Counted from the first letter of the stretch, positions 9,055 through 18,014 are shown. The stretch: 64,000 nucleotides of DNA from Flavobacterium sp. HSC-32F16 (GCF_024171645.1 NZ_JALKAC010000004.1:186001-250000); one strand, 5' to 3'. Made by a program: numbers and translations. The notes: generated from the sequence alone by a model not told the origin.

Positions 9055-9094
9055 TATTTTATATAATGATTTTATAATGTTCTTATACTTAGAA

Positions 9095-10282
9095 TTACAT
9101 CAAAGTATTATTTTTATCTGTTAAAAAGTCTTTTATTTTATTGCTGTTTTTCATTCGGTAAAATCCATATTTTCCATCGATCGAAACTAACATAATATCT
9201 GTTTTTTCAAAAAAGACAAACTCAAATGTTTGTTGAGCCGGAAGGTCAGGCATGTTATGTCGGTCGATAAATTCAAAATTTTCCTTAAAAAAAGAAATGT
9301 ATCCAAAATTTTTAGAACAATCAAGATTCGGAAGATTTTCTATTGGAACATGAATCAAATCGTTAAAAATTTTTGTTATTTTATATTTGTTTGAAACTGC
9401 AGAAGATATTCCTGCAACTTTTTTTTCTCCATTAAACAAACCATAGTAAAAATGACAAGTATCTGTGGAAGTGATAAATTTATCCAATTCCGCCTTAATG
9501 TTTGAAGAAGTATCGGATAGGTTTAATTTTTCTACTTTTAATTTATTTAATAAGCTGTTATTCCCTATTGTAATATATTCAGAAGAAACTTTATTTCCCG
9601 TTTCTTGCATAAGTAATTTGTTAATTTGTACTCCAAAAACTAGCGGTAAAACATAAAAACTGTACTTGTACTCATTATGACTTAATGAGTTTTCAGTAGT
9701 AGTTAAGCTACTGAATTCTGTTCTTGTTATATTTGCAACTGTTATATTGTTGTCTTTTAGTAAATTATAGATGAAAATACGATTCGAATCGAAATCGGTT
9801 TTGATAGTGTTGCTTTTATAATCAGAAGTACAAAATAAATCATATGCCTTGTCCGCATCTATATTCTTAATAAACATTTTGTAAAATATTTCGTCATCTG
9901 TGTTTTCCTTAGACTTTTCTTCATTTAAAGTGTTTATCAAAGTTTTCCATTCAGGAAATGAGTGAAGAGCGTATAAATCGCAGTCTTTTTTTAAATGATC
10001 AACATCATAGTATCCATTAGCATGAGCTTTATTTAATAAATTTAATGCCATATTTGGCTGTCCTGATAATGATGCATAACAAGCGGCGTTATATAAATCG
10101 CCTGGGTTGTTTTCTTTTATTTTAAAAGCTAACAAATATTTACCAAGAGCCAGAGTGTATTTTTGCTGTTCGTATAAACTACTTCCTTCTTCTATTAAAA
10201 TTTTATAGCCATTACTATTTTGACTATTTGAAAACTGAACTGTAAAAAAAAAGGTAATGATATATAAAATTTGATATTTCAT
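9095..10282 (-). CDS. Secreted hypothetical protein with N-terminal TPR-like repeats, inserted in the trp operon
   Basis: 395 residues with a signal peptide (MKYQILYIITFFFTVQFSNS, cut before QNSNG). Residues about 30-110 form two or three TPR-like helical pairs (SSLYEQQKYTLALGKYLLAF; GDLYNAACYASLSGQPNMAL). The remaining 280 residues match nothing I recognise. It has no obvious link to tryptophan synthesis. It sits between the gamma-glutamylcyclotransferase-like gene and trpA, bracketed by identical 23-bp palindromic repeats (9032-9054, 10363-10385), which suggests it was gained as a unit. Confidence 0.75.
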   Translation of the reverse strand: MKYQILYIITFFFTVQFSNSQNSNGYKILIEEGSSLYEQQKYTLALGKYLLAFKIKENNPGDLYNAACYASLSGQPNMALNLLNKAHANGYYDVDHLKKDCDLYALHSFPEWKTLINTLNEEKSKENTDDEIFYKMFIKNIDADKAYDLFCTSDYKSNTIKTDFDSNRIFIYNLLKDNNITVANITRTEFSSLTTTENSLSHNEYKYSFYVLPLVFGVQINKLLMQETGNKVSSEYITIGNNSLLNKLKVEKLNLSDTSSNIKAELDKFITSTDTCHFYYGLFNGEKKVAGISSAVSNKYKITKIFNDLIHVPIENLPNLDCSKNFGYISFFKENFEFIDRHNMPDLPAQQTFEFVFFEKTDIMLVSIDGKYGFYRMKNSNKIKDFLTDKNNTLM

Positions 10283-10362
10283 CTTTTATTTTTTATTCTA
10301 ACGGCCTCAAGACTTCGGGATAAAACCGGTTAGAAATTTTTGTTTAATTTTTTATAAACCCA

Positions 10363-10385
10363 CAAGGTTTTGAAAACCTTGTAGG
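10363..10385. repeat. Palindromic repeat, copy 2 of a pair bracketing the gene at 9095-10282
   Basis: CAAGGTTTTGAAAACCTTG (10363-10381) plus TAGG, identical and co-oriented with 9032-9054. Confidence 0.85.
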
Positions 10386-10399
10386 AATTTTTATCAGTA

Positions 10400-10717
10400 T
10401 CAATTTTCCATATAAACCCAGGCTGTTATTCCTGATTTTAATGTAACCTGAACTCTTTTGTAAGCGTTAGATTCAAATAAATCTACTTTTGCTAAATCTG
10501 CATTAGAAACATTGAAAACAACTCCATGTATAATTTCCGAAGGATTTTCACTAGCTACTGCAACAACATAATCTGCCATTCCAAATTCTTCTTCAATTTG
10601 AAGGCTTTTTAGTTTGTAACCAAGAAGTTGGTCTGCAGTTCCTGTTAAAACCTTATTGAAAACCTGCATTTGAATTTGTTTAGATCGTAATGTTCCGTAT
10701 GAGAATAACTGTTCCAT
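10400..10717 (-). CDS. Gamma-glutamylcyclotransferase-like (AIG2/GGCT fold) small protein
   Basis: 105 residues from the ATG at 10717; upstream in-frame codons (to 10783) lack any conserved look and are left out. The start MEQLFSYGTLRSKQIQ carries the YGTLR signature of the GGCT/AIG2-like fold, where this loop binds the gamma-glutamyl group. IHGVVFNVSNADLAKVD matches the family's second core block, including the region of the catalytic Glu/Asp. Members release 5-oxoproline from gamma-glutamyl peptides or amines; the substrate here is unknown. Located 81 bp after trpB, it is a passenger in the trp operon. Confidence 0.82.
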   Translation of the reverse strand: MEQLFSYGTLRSKQIQMQVFNKVLTGTADQLLGYKLKSLQIEEEFGMADYVVAVASENPSEIIHGVVFNVSNADLAKVDLFESNAYKRVQVTLKSGITAWVYMEN

Positions 10718-10798
10718 AATTATTATTTTTCTCGTTATTTGTTCCTTTAAGAATGTTTTAATCTGCCGTGGCAGAAAACGCACAAATTACGATTTTTA

Positions 10799-11980
10799 TT
10801 ACAATTTAAAATAGTCAATGTAATTATCTAAATCTTTATCGCCGCGACCCGAAAGACTAATAACGACAACATCTGAAGGCTTAAATTTCTTTTGATCCAG
10901 AACTGCAAATGCGTGTGCACTTTCGATTGCCGGGATAATTCCTTCTAATTTTGTTAATTGCAAACCTGCATTCATGGCATCATCATCAGTAACCGAGAAA
11001 AATTCACCGCGTCCTGTTTGTGCCAAATGTGCGTGTAAAGGTCCAACTCCAGGATAATCTAAACCTGCTGAGATTGAATAAGGTTCTGTAATCTGTCCGT
11101 CAGGAGTTTGCATTAAAAGGGTTTTGCAGCCGTGAATAACGCCTACTTTTCCTAGTTTACTTGTTGCAGCACTATGACCGCTGTCGACACCTTTTCCTGC
11201 AGCTTCTACCGCAATAATGCCAACTTCAGGTTCGTGTAAAAAGTGATAATAAGTTCCTGCAGCATTACTTCCGCCGCCAATACAAGCGACCACATAATCA
11301 GGATTTTCGCGTCCTTCTTTTTCTTTTAACTGCCATTTTATTTCTTCGGAGATAATGCTTTGAAAACGAGTTACCATATCCGGATAAGGATGAGGTCCAA
11401 TCGCCGATCCGATAATATAATGTGTATCTACAGGATTATTAATCCAGTCACGAATTGCCTCGTTTGTAGCATCTTTTAAAGTTCGTGAACCCGAAAGTGC
11501 CGGACGAACTTCTGCGCCTAACATCTTCATACGAGCTACGTTTGGTGCCTGACGCGCAATGTCGATTTCACCCATGTAAACGATACATTCTATGCCCATT
11601 AAAGCGCAGACCGTTGCTGTCGCAACACCATGCTGACCAGCACCCGTTTCGGCAATAATTCTTTTTTTGCCTAAACGTTTTGCTAACAAAATCTGTCCAA
11701 TTGTATTGTTGACTTTGTGTGCTCCTGTATGATTTAAATCTTCTCTTTTTAGATAAACTTTGGTATTGTATTTTTCAGATAATCGCTTTGCAAAATACAA
11801 CGGACTTGGACGTCCTACATAATCTTTTAGTAATTGGTTGAATTCCGCTTTAAAATCCGGTTCATCCATTATGCTTAAGTATTTCTGGCGTAGTTCTTCT
11901 ACATTTGGATATAACATTTCCGGAATATAAGCTCCTCCAAATTCTCCGTAATAACCTTTTTCGTTGACGTTAAAACTCAT
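10799..11980 (-). CDS. trpB: Tryptophan synthase beta subunit
   Basis: 393 residues, full length. It condenses indole with L-serine using pyridoxal phosphate. The PLP lysine is Lys89 in HTGAHKVNN. The active-site Glu111 is in AETGAGQHG, and the phosphate-binding GGGSNA is at 235-240. The SGLDYPGVGP block (as SAGLDYPGVGPLHA) is intact. This is the ordinary trpB1 type that partners TrpA. The trpF stop is 12 bp upstream, so trpF-trpB is tightly coupled, while trpB and trpA are separated by two unrelated genes. Confidence 0.98.
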   Translation of the reverse strand: MSFNVNEKGYYGEFGGAYIPEMLYPNVEELRQKYLSIMDEPDFKAEFNQLLKDYVGRPSPLYFAKRLSEKYNTKVYLKREDLNHTGAHKVNNTIGQILLAKRLGKKRIIAETGAGQHGVATATVCALMGIECIVYMGEIDIARQAPNVARMKMLGAEVRPALSGSRTLKDATNEAIRDWINNPVDTHYIIGSAIGPHPYPDMVTRFQSIISEEIKWQLKEKEGRENPDYVVACIGGGSNAAGTYYHFLHEPEVGIIAVEAAGKGVDSGHSAATSKLGKVGVIHGCKTLLMQTPDGQITEPYSISAGLDYPGVGPLHAHLAQTGRGEFFSVTDDDAMNAGLQLTKLEGIIPAIESAHAFAVLDQKKFKPSDVVVISLSGRGDKDLDNYIDYFKL

Positions 11981-11992
11981 TTTGTTTAAAGT

Positions 11993-12625
11993 TTAAAAGT
12001 TGGCAACATCAAATTTTCGTTTGAAATTGCTAAATAAATTTCTGTTTTTCAGCCCTGGTTCGATTTCAAATTTACTATTTACATCGACAGCATAAATAGG
12101 TAAATTGCTTTTTGAAATTTCTTCAATGGCTTTTAATTCGTTAATTCCGATTCCACCGCTTAAAAAGAAGGGTTTATCCGAATTGTATTTTTTTAATATT
12201 GTCCAGTCGAATGTTGTTCCGTTGCCGCCCGGTAATTTTCCTTTGGTATCAAATAGGAAATAATCGCAGAATGGTTCGAAAGGTTTTATCACTTCAAAAT
12301 CGAAATTCTCATCGGTTGAAAATACTTTTATAATTTCGATTTTTGTTGATAATTGTTTTTTTAGTTCTGATAAAAATTCAACCGTTTCATTTCCGTGTAA
12401 CTGAACGGCTTGTAAATTGTATTTTGTTACTTTTTCCAGAATTTCTTCCTGACTCTGATTTACAAAAACACCCACTTTTTTGATTGTTTTTATAAGTTCA
12501 GGAATGGTTCCGTTAAAATATCGCGCGGACTTTTCCCAGAAAATAAATCCCATATAATCGGGTAGGAGTGCGCCTACTTCGAGAATGTTTTCAGGATATT
12601 TCATGCCGCATATTTTGAGTTTCAT
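11993..12625 (-). CDS. trpF: Phosphoribosylanthranilate isomerase
   Basis: 210 residues. It catalyses the Amadori rearrangement of phosphoribosylanthranilate. The catalytic Cys6 is in MKLKICGMK, and the second catalytic residue is the Asp of FLFDTKGKLPGGNGTTFDW. SGGIGINEL and the terminal VDVNSKFEIEPGLKN (family: D-x-SSGVE-x-PGxK) complete the phosphate site; here the usual SSGVE is NSKFE, a divergent but recognisable form common in Bacteroidota. Between this gene and trpC lie 253 bp of repeat DNA. Confidence 0.95.
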   Translation of the reverse strand: MKLKICGMKYPENILEVGALLPDYMGFIFWEKSARYFNGTIPELIKTIKKVGVFVNQSQEEILEKVTKYNLQAVQLHGNETVEFLSELKKQLSTKIEIIKVFSTDENFDFEVIKPFEPFCDYFLFDTKGKLPGGNGTTFDWTILKKYNSDKPFFLSGGIGINELKAIEEISKSNLPIYAVDVNSKFEIEPGLKNRNLFSNFKRKFDVANF

Positions 12626-12878
12626 TTTGTTGTGGTTTTTTAACGCAAAGGGCGCTAAGTTTTTTTCTTTTGTGTTGTGTTTAAAATGCGAAAAAGTTCG
12701 TAAAGCGTTGTGTTTAGTTTTGCCACGAAGGCACTAACACACAAAGTTTTTATTTTTTGCCACGAATTTGCTTCGCCTATTCGCTAACGCTCGAGTCACG
12801 AATTTTCACTAATTCAATTCGTGCTAATTTGTGTAATTGCTTCGCCTGTTCGCTATCGCTCGGGTCGTGGCGAACTAT
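12626..12878. repeat. Repeat-filled spacer between trpC and trpF
   Basis: The spacer carries CACGAATT-family repeats. GCCACGAATTTG begins at 12759 and its inverted partner ends ...GGGTCGTGGC at 12871. Two internal copies of a 'CTTCGCC(T)(A/G)TTCGCTA(A/T)CGCTCG' module lie at about 12771-12795 and 12840-12863. There is also a CGCAAAGG/GCTAAG-type module near 12641-12660. No gene seen. The hairpin sits inside the trp transcript and could affect its processing. Confidence 0.7.
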
Positions 12879-13664
12879 TTAAGCCTTTAGATTATTTATA
12901 AATTCTGTTGCAGCTTGTCCGGCGTTGTCAGTTTTCATGAAGTTTTCTCCAATTAAAAAGCCTTTGTATCCGTAAGGTTTTAATTCTTGGATTGCTTCAA
13001 TTGATGAGATACCGCTTTCGGAAACTTTTACAAAATCATCCGGAATTTGCGATGCTAATTGTTTACTGAAATCTAAACTTACTTCGAATGTTTTTAGGTT
13101 TCTGTTGTTTACGCCAATCATGTCTAAAGTTGGCATAATCGATTTTTCCAGTTCTTCCTGATTGTGAACTTCCAGTAAAACTTCTAAACCTAAATTCTTT
13201 GCAAATTCAGATAATGATTTGATTTCTTCGCGAGTTAAAACTGCTGCGATTAAAAGAATCAAATCAGCTCCGTGTGCTTTTGCTTCTAGAATTTGGTATT
13301 CGTCGACAATAAATTCTTTTCGCAAAAGCGGAATATTTACGCTTGCTCTTGCTAAAAGTAAATCGTCTAAAGAACCGCCAAAATATTTTCCATCTGTTAA
13401 AACCGAAATTCCGCAAGCTCCCGCATTTTCATAACCTTTTACAACTTCTTCAACTGTAAAATTGTGATTAATAACTGATTTTGAAGGAGAACGACGTTTG
13501 TGTTCTGCAATAATTCCAGTTGAACTTACTTTTAGTTTCTGGCTTAATGAAATCGTTTCTTTTCCAAAAAACACAGAAGCTTCCAACTGAGAAACCGGAA
13601 TGATTGATTTCTTGAGAACAACTTCTCGTTTTTTATCAAATATTATTTTATCTAAAATGTTCAT
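12879..13664 (-). CDS. trpC: Indole-3-glycerol phosphate synthase
   Basis: 261 residues, full TIM barrel. Conserved N-terminal motif MNILDKIIFDKKREV, the substrate block IAEHKRRSPSK (catalytic Lys), LLRKEFIVDEYQI (second catalytic Lys), LEVLLEVHNQEEL (catalytic Glu), GVNNRNLKTFEV, and the phosphate-binding end VSESGIS and GFLIGENFM. It is monofunctional: the isomerase is encoded separately as trpF. Gap of 71 bp from trpD. Confidence 0.97.
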   Translation of the reverse strand: MNILDKIIFDKKREVVLKKSIIPVSQLEASVFFGKETISLSQKLKVSSTGIIAEHKRRSPSKSVINHNFTVEEVVKGYENAGACGISVLTDGKYFGGSLDDLLLARASVNIPLLRKEFIVDEYQILEAKAHGADLILLIAAVLTREEIKSLSEFAKNLGLEVLLEVHNQEELEKSIMPTLDMIGVNNRNLKTFEVSLDFSKQLASQIPDDFVKVSESGISSIEAIQELKPYGYKGFLIGENFMKTDNAGQAATEFINNLKA

Positions 13665-13735
13665 TGTTTTTATTTTGCCACAAAGTCACAAAGACGCAAA
13701 GTTTAGTGCTAATTCGTGAAATTTGTGTTTGTTTT

Positions 13736-14728
13736 TTATTTACTTAATTCCTGTAATGTTTGTAATGCTTTCAATCCTTTTCCAGACAATAAACTTTCTT
13801 TTGCCTGTTCAAAACCTTCTTTTGGAGAACATTTTGTAACCGTTGCAATTGCCATTGCAGCATTGGCACAAACCACATTATTCTGCGCTTCTTTTCCTTT
13901 TCCAGAAATGATATTAGTGAAAATTTCTGCCGATTCTTTGATGGTTTTTCCGCCTTCAATTTCAGTTTGGGACAAAAGTCTAACACCAAAATCTTCTGGT
14001 TTCAACATTCCCTCCATGTGCGATGTTATCGTTTTGGTTGGGCCCGTTAAAGAGATTTCATCATATCCATCAAGCGAATGTAAAATCGTAAAATTGATAT
14101 CGGTATTTTGATATAAATAAGCATACATTCTGGCCAATTCAAGGTTGAAAACTCCAACCAATTGATTTTGCGGGAATGATGGGTTCACCATTGGTCCTAA
14201 CATATTAAAGAAGGTTTTTACCGCTAATTCTTTACGGATTGGTCCAACATTTTTCATTGCCGGGTGAAATAGGGGAGCGTGCAAAACACAAATTCCTGCT
14301 TTGTCGATACATTTTTCTAAAAACGAAGGATCGTTGCTGAATTTAATTCCCATTTTTTCCATTACGTTGCTCGATCCGGAAATAGAGGAAACGCCATAAT
14401 TTCCGTGTTTGGCAACTTTAATTCCGGCTCCAGCCGAAACAAAAGAAGCTAAAGTTGAGATATTGAAAGTGTCTTTTCCGTCACCGCCTGTTCCGCATAA
14501 ATCGATTGTATTATAAGCTGATAAATCAACGCGAACGCACAATTCCAATAAAGCTTCGCGAAAACCCGAAAGTTCATCAATTGTAATGCTTCGCATCATA
14601 AATACGGTCAAAAATGCCGAAATCTGGCTTGGATTGTATTGACCGGTAGAAATATTAATCAGTACATTTTTGGCTTCTTCTTTAGTAAGCACTTCGTGGT
14701 TGATTAATTTGTTTAATATAGTTTTCAT
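13736..14728 (-). CDS. trpD: Anthranilate phosphoribosyltransferase
   Basis: 330 residues, family length about 340. It transfers phosphoribose from PRPP to anthranilate. The PRPP-binding glycine-rich loop GTGGDGKDTFNIST is at 79-92; KHGNYGVSSISGSSNVMEKMG gives the second signature; HPAMKNVGPIRKEL holds the anthranilate-site His and Arg. Not fused to the TrpG amidotransferase. Preceded by a GNAT gene after 121 bp that contain CTAAG-type repeat modules. Confidence 0.97.
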   Translation of the reverse strand: MKTILNKLINHEVLTKEEAKNVLINISTGQYNPSQISAFLTVFMMRSITIDELSGFREALLELCVRVDLSAYNTIDLCGTGGDGKDTFNISTLASFVSAGAGIKVAKHGNYGVSSISGSSNVMEKMGIKFSNDPSFLEKCIDKAGICVLHAPLFHPAMKNVGPIRKELAVKTFFNMLGPMVNPSFPQNQLVGVFNLELARMYAYLYQNTDINFTILHSLDGYDEISLTGPTKTITSHMEGMLKPEDFGVRLLSQTEIEGGKTIKESAEIFTNIISGKGKEAQNNVVCANAAMAIATVTKCSPKEGFEQAKESLLSGKGLKALQTLQELSK

Positions 14729-14740
14729 TTTTTCTTTTAA

Positions 14741-14775
14741 GTTGCTAAGGTTCTAAGATGCTAAGTTTATGAGTT
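14741..14775. repeat. CTAAG-module intergenic repeat
   Basis: Short tandem-like modules (GTTGCTAAGGTTCTAAGATG, then CTAAGTTT). A near copy lies at about 15263-15300 (TTCTAAGTTGTTAAGGTTCT, then GAGATGCTAAGTTT), and weaker ones at about 1572-1600 and 40778-40812. It is a dispersed spacer repeat. Confidence 0.65.
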
Positions 14776-14849
14776 TTTTTACTTTGACTGTAAACTGCTG
14801 CTGAAATACTATCCCAAAATTTCGGGACTGAACACTGATTACTGCTTTT

Positions 14850-15254
14850 TTAATGTTCATTTCCTTGATAAATCCACATGGGTTCTGTGTTTCCGGCTCT
14901 TTCAAAACCATTCTTTTTATAAAAATCAACCGATTTTCCGTCGGCAGTAAGCATTTGCATATGAAAGTGATTGTATTTTTCCTGCATTTTATCCATAATC
15001 AATTTTCCAATTCCTTTTCCCTGATAATCAGGAAGTACTAATAAATGTGGATAATAAACGGTTAAAAATCCATCAGAAATGGCATTTCCGAGTCCAACTA
15101 ACTTTTTTCCTTCCCAGGCAGTCACTAAAGTTTCTGAATTTAAAAGCCCATTATACAATTCATTTGGTTTGTTGGCTGAACTCCATTCATTTGCCTTGTA
15201 TAAGATTAAAATATCTTCAATATTAATTTCTCTGGTTTCTGAAATTGTGATCAT
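14850..15254 (-). CDS. GNAT-family N-acetyltransferase, passenger in trp operon
   Basis: 134 residues, one compact GNAT domain. The acetyl-CoA pyrophosphate loop is LPDYQGKGIGKLIM (Q/R-x-x-G-x-G pattern). Later VDFYKKNGFERAG is the usual GNAT beta6-beta7 end. The acceptor substrate cannot be told. It lies between trpG and trpD in the same orientation, 69 bp after trpG, so it must be co-transcribed unless there is an internal promoter. Confidence 0.88.
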   Translation of the reverse strand: MITISETREINIEDILILYKANEWSSANKPNELYNGLLNSETLVTAWEGKKLVGLGNAISDGFLTVYYPHLLVLPDYQGKGIGKLIMDKMQEKYNHFHMQMLTADGKSVDFYKKNGFERAGNTEPMWIYQGNEH

Positions 15255-15323
15255 TTTTTTTTAGATTCTAAGTTGTTAAGGTTCTGAGATGCTAAGTTTT
15301 TTATTGTAACTGAATATTGTAAA

Positions 15324-15890
15324 CTAACTCTTAATCCAATTCTCTAAAATCCTTTTTCCTTTTGGAGTAAGCACACTTTCTGGGTGAAACTGAACGCCTC
15401 TTACATCAAATTTTTTGTGTCGCAGTGACATAATCTGCCCGTTTTCATCGATTGAAGTTGCTTCTAATTCATCAGGTAAATTGCTGTCAACTACCCATGA
15501 ATGGTATCTTCCCACTTCAAATTCACTTCCTAAACCTTCAAACAGAATTTCATCATTTACTACTGTTTTTACATTTGTGGCAACGCCGTGATACACTTTG
15601 TCAAGGTTTGAAAGTGTTCCGCCAAAAACTTCTCCAATAGCCTGTTGTCCTAAACAAACTCCAAGAATACTTTTTGTTGGTGCATATTTTTGAATAACGG
15701 CTTTTAACAAACCTGCTTCAGCGGGAATTCCTGGGCCTGGCGAAAGTAATATTTTATCGAAAGAAGCGATTTCGTCAATTTCGAATTCGTCGTTTCTATA
15801 AACTGTTACTTCGCAGTTTAAATCTTCCAGATAGTGTACTAAATTATAAGTGAAACTATCGTAATTGTCTATAACTAATATTTTTTTCAT
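15324..15890 (-). CDS. trpG: Anthranilate synthase component II (glutamine amidotransferase)
   Basis: 188 residues, class I glutamine amidotransferase. The catalytic triad is Cys79 in GVCLGQQAIGE, with His169 and Glu171 in VQFHPES. The oxyanion block LLSPGPGIPAEAG is at 48-60. It supplies ammonia to TrpE. Such proteins can also serve PabB (folate); its place in the trp operon favours TrpG. Confidence 0.95.
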   Translation of the reverse strand: MKKILVIDNYDSFTYNLVHYLEDLNCEVTVYRNDEFEIDEIASFDKILLSPGPGIPAEAGLLKAVIQKYAPTKSILGVCLGQQAIGEVFGGTLSNLDKVYHGVATNVKTVVNDEILFEGLGSEFEVGRYHSWVVDSNLPDELEATSIDENGQIMSLRHKKFDVRGVQFHPESVLTPKGKRILENWIKS

Positions 15891-15902
15891 TTTTTTATTT
15901 TT

Positions 15903-15955
15903 GTTTCAGGTTTCAAGTTTAAGGTTTCACGTTCCAACAACTTGAAACTTGAAAC
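15903..15955. repeat. TTTCAAGTTT inverted repeat between trpG and the lipoprotein gene
   Basis: GTTTCAGGTTTCAAGTTT (15903-15920) pairs imperfectly with AACTTGAAACTTGAAAC (15939-15955). The same GAAACTTGAAACCTGAAAC wording appears at about 1670-1694 near yaaA, so this is another dispersed spacer module. Confidence 0.65.
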
Positions 15956-15978
15956 AAAGAAAACTTGAAACTAAATTT

Positions 15979-16422
15979 TTATTTTTCTCGAACGTACTTC
16001 TCAGTAATAATTCTGTCGATTCCTAATTTTTCTACTTTTTCAACTCCTTTTTGAGTTAACGTGTCATTTTTGATTTTAACTGTAAACTCAAATTTTCCAT
16101 TTTCCCATTGACGGTTATTGAAGTACTCCAGATTCTCGGTATAAATACTATCCTTTAAAGTGTATTTTCCGCCTCCGCCAAAGAATACTGCATTTGTTGA
16201 ATCTTTACCATTATTTAAATCATGATTGAAAAAAGCAAAATGTGTATCATTTATAATTTTAATCATTTTCGTTTTTGAATTGAAAGTCGAAAAAGTTGAA
16301 TCCTTTTCAGTCGTTTCTGCCGCTATCAAACGCCACGTTCCTTTAATTGGATTCTCTTTTTTTTCCGAATTACAAGAGGTTATAGTAATGATTAAAACTA
16401 GAATTAATAATACTTTTTTCAT
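15979..16422 (-). CDS. Small lipocalin-like lipoprotein, passenger in trp operon
   Basis: 147 residues. Type II signal peptide MKKVLLILVLIITITSC, lipid Cys17. The mature part starts with NPIKGTWRLIAAET, a GTW start typical of lipocalin-like and DUF4488-type Bacteroidota proteins, followed by alternating beta strands. No catalytic motif. It lies between trpE and trpG and has no evident link to tryptophan. Probably an envelope protein of unknown ligand. Confidence 0.75.
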   Translation of the reverse strand: MKKVLLILVLIITITSCNSEKKENPIKGTWRLIAAETTEKDSTFSTFNSKTKMIKIINDTHFAFFNHDLNNGKDSTNAVFFGGGGKYTLKDSIYTENLEYFNNRQWENGKFEFTVKIKNDTLTQKGVEKVEKLGIDRIITEKYVREK

Positions 16423-16482
16423 GGTTTTATGGTTTTATTCTTTGTTTGTTAATTGTTTTCAGGTTTTACCAATCTTTGTGTT

Positions 16483-16568
16483 CCAACGGTTGAAAACGTT
16501 GGCTATGTTTATATTGTATTCCTTTTATAATTTGCTTTTCTAACATTGCCCGAGGTTTCAACCTCGGG
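16483..16568. repeat. Two covarying palindromes between trpE and the lipoprotein gene
   Basis: CCAACGGTTGAAAACGTTGG at 16483-16502 is followed by CTATGTTTA. CCCGAGGTTTCAACCTCGGG at 16549-16568 is a perfect hairpin. The stems differ while the GTT..AAC cores match those at 32334, 32381 and 35181. No gene in this spacer. Confidence 0.75.
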
Positions 16569-16613
16569 GACATATAGCTGATCATTTTGTATCTTAGTCA
16601 CTGTGATTGAAAA

Positions 16614-18014
16614 CTAAATCTTTTCCGCCATTTCCAGCGCTGTATTCAATGCTCTTAATTTATTATACACTTCCTGCATTTCACTTTCTTCATCAGAACT
16701 TGCTACGATTCCGGCACCAGCCTGACAATGTAATTGGTGATTTTTTGAAAGGAAAGTTCTGATCATAATAGCATGATTAAAATTGCCTTCAAAATCCATG
16801 AAACCAATTGCACCTCCGTAGAAATTACGATTTGTTTTTTCGTAATCTTCAATCAATTGCATCGCTCTGTGTTTTGGTGCCCCGCTTAAAGTTCCGGCTG
16901 GGAAAGTATCGGCAACGACTTGCATCGTCGTTGCTTTTTCGTGTAAATGACCTGTAACTTTAGAAACCAGGTGAATTACGTGCGAGAAAAACTGAACTTC
17001 TCTGTATTTCTCCACATTTACATCGTGACCATTTCGGCTTAAATCGTTTCTTGCCAAATCGACAAGCATTACGTGTTCGCTGTTTTCTTTTTTATCTTCC
17101 GAAAGTTCTTTGGCTAAAAGTGCATCACGTTCATCATTTCCGGTTCTTTTAAAAGTTCCTGCGATGGGATGAATTTCGGCTTTTCTGTTTTTTACGATAA
17201 TTTGTGCTTCGGGCGAAGACCCAAATATTTTGAAATCGCCATAATCAAAAAAGAATAGATAAGGAGATGGATTAATGCTTCTTAAGGCTCTGTAAACATT
17301 AAATTCGTCACCTTTAAAACCTTGTGTAAAACGACGAGATAAAACTAACTGAAAAACGTCTCCGCGGAAACAATGTTTTTTGGCTAAGGCAACATTGTGT
17401 TTAAATTCATCATCAGTTAAATTAGAGAAACCTTCGCCTTCTTTTGAAAATTTGTACGAAGCAATATTTCTGGATTGCAATAATTGTTCGATTTCAGAAA
17501 TATTGTTTTTTCCATCAACACTGTGGCAGAAAATATAGGCTTCATTTTTAAAGTGATTGATGGCGATGATGTTTTGATAAACGGCATAAAAAACATCTGG
17601 AATTGAAGTTGCATTGTCTTTTTTAGCAATTGAGACTTTTTCGAAATAACGAACAGCATCATAAGAAATGTATCCGAATAATCCGTTATTGATGAATTTA
17701 AAATCGTTTTTCTCCGATTGAAATTGGCTTGAGAATTCCTGAATTACTTCCGGAATATTTGTTGAAGCATCAATTTTAGTCTGTTCCGAAGTTCCGTCAG
17801 GGAAAGTTTTTGAGATCGTTTCGTTTTCAATCTTAATCGTTGCAATCGGGTTGCAGCAAACGTAAGAGAAACTGTTGTCATTTCCGTGATAATCACTACT
17901 TTCTAATAATAAACTATTTGGAAATTTATCTCTTATTTTAAAATATATACTAACCGGCGTAATGGTGTCTGCCAGAATTTGTTTGTAATGTGTGTTGAGT
18001 ATAAAAGGTTTCAA
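16614..18014 (-). CDS. trpE: Anthranilate synthase component I
   Basis: 466 residues, with the N-terminal regulatory domain and C-terminal chorismate-binding domain. The LLLES segment at 35-39, part of the tryptophan feedback site in TrpE proteins, is present, so feedback inhibition is likely. The catalytic region holds QLVLSRRFTQGF, GSSPEAQI, HPIAGTFKRTG, VMLVDLARND and TFPAGTLSGAPKHRAM, all standard. It makes anthranilate from chorismate with TrpG ammonia. First structural gene after the attenuator. Confidence 0.97.
   Translation of the reverse strand: MKPFILNTHYKQILADTITPVSIYFKIRDKFPNSLLLESSDYHGNDNSFSYVCCNPIATIKIENETISKTFPDGTSEQTKIDASTNIPEVIQEFSSQFQSEKNDFKFINNGLFGYISYDAVRYFEKVSIAKKDNATSIPDVFYAVYQNIIAINHFKNEAYIFCHSVDGKNNISEIEQLLQSRNIASYKFSKEGEGFSNLTDDEFKHNVALAKKHCFRGDVFQLVLSRRFTQGFKGDEFNVYRALRSINPSPYLFFFDYGDFKIFGSSPEAQIIVKNRKAEIHPIAGTFKRTGNDERDALLAKELSEDKKENSEHVMLVDLARNDLSRNGHDVNVEKYREVQFFSHVIHLVSKVTGHLHEKATTMQVVADTFPAGTLSGAPKHRAMQLIEDYEKTNRNFYGGAIGFMDFEGNFNHAIMIRTFLSKNHQLHCQAGAGIVASSDEESEMQEVYNKLRALNTALEMAEKI

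Noticed and set aside
9032..10385. Insertion sequence around the TPR gene
   Set aside because: The flanking repeats are short palindromes in direct orientation, the enclosed protein has no transposase features, and the same palindrome family occurs elsewhere.
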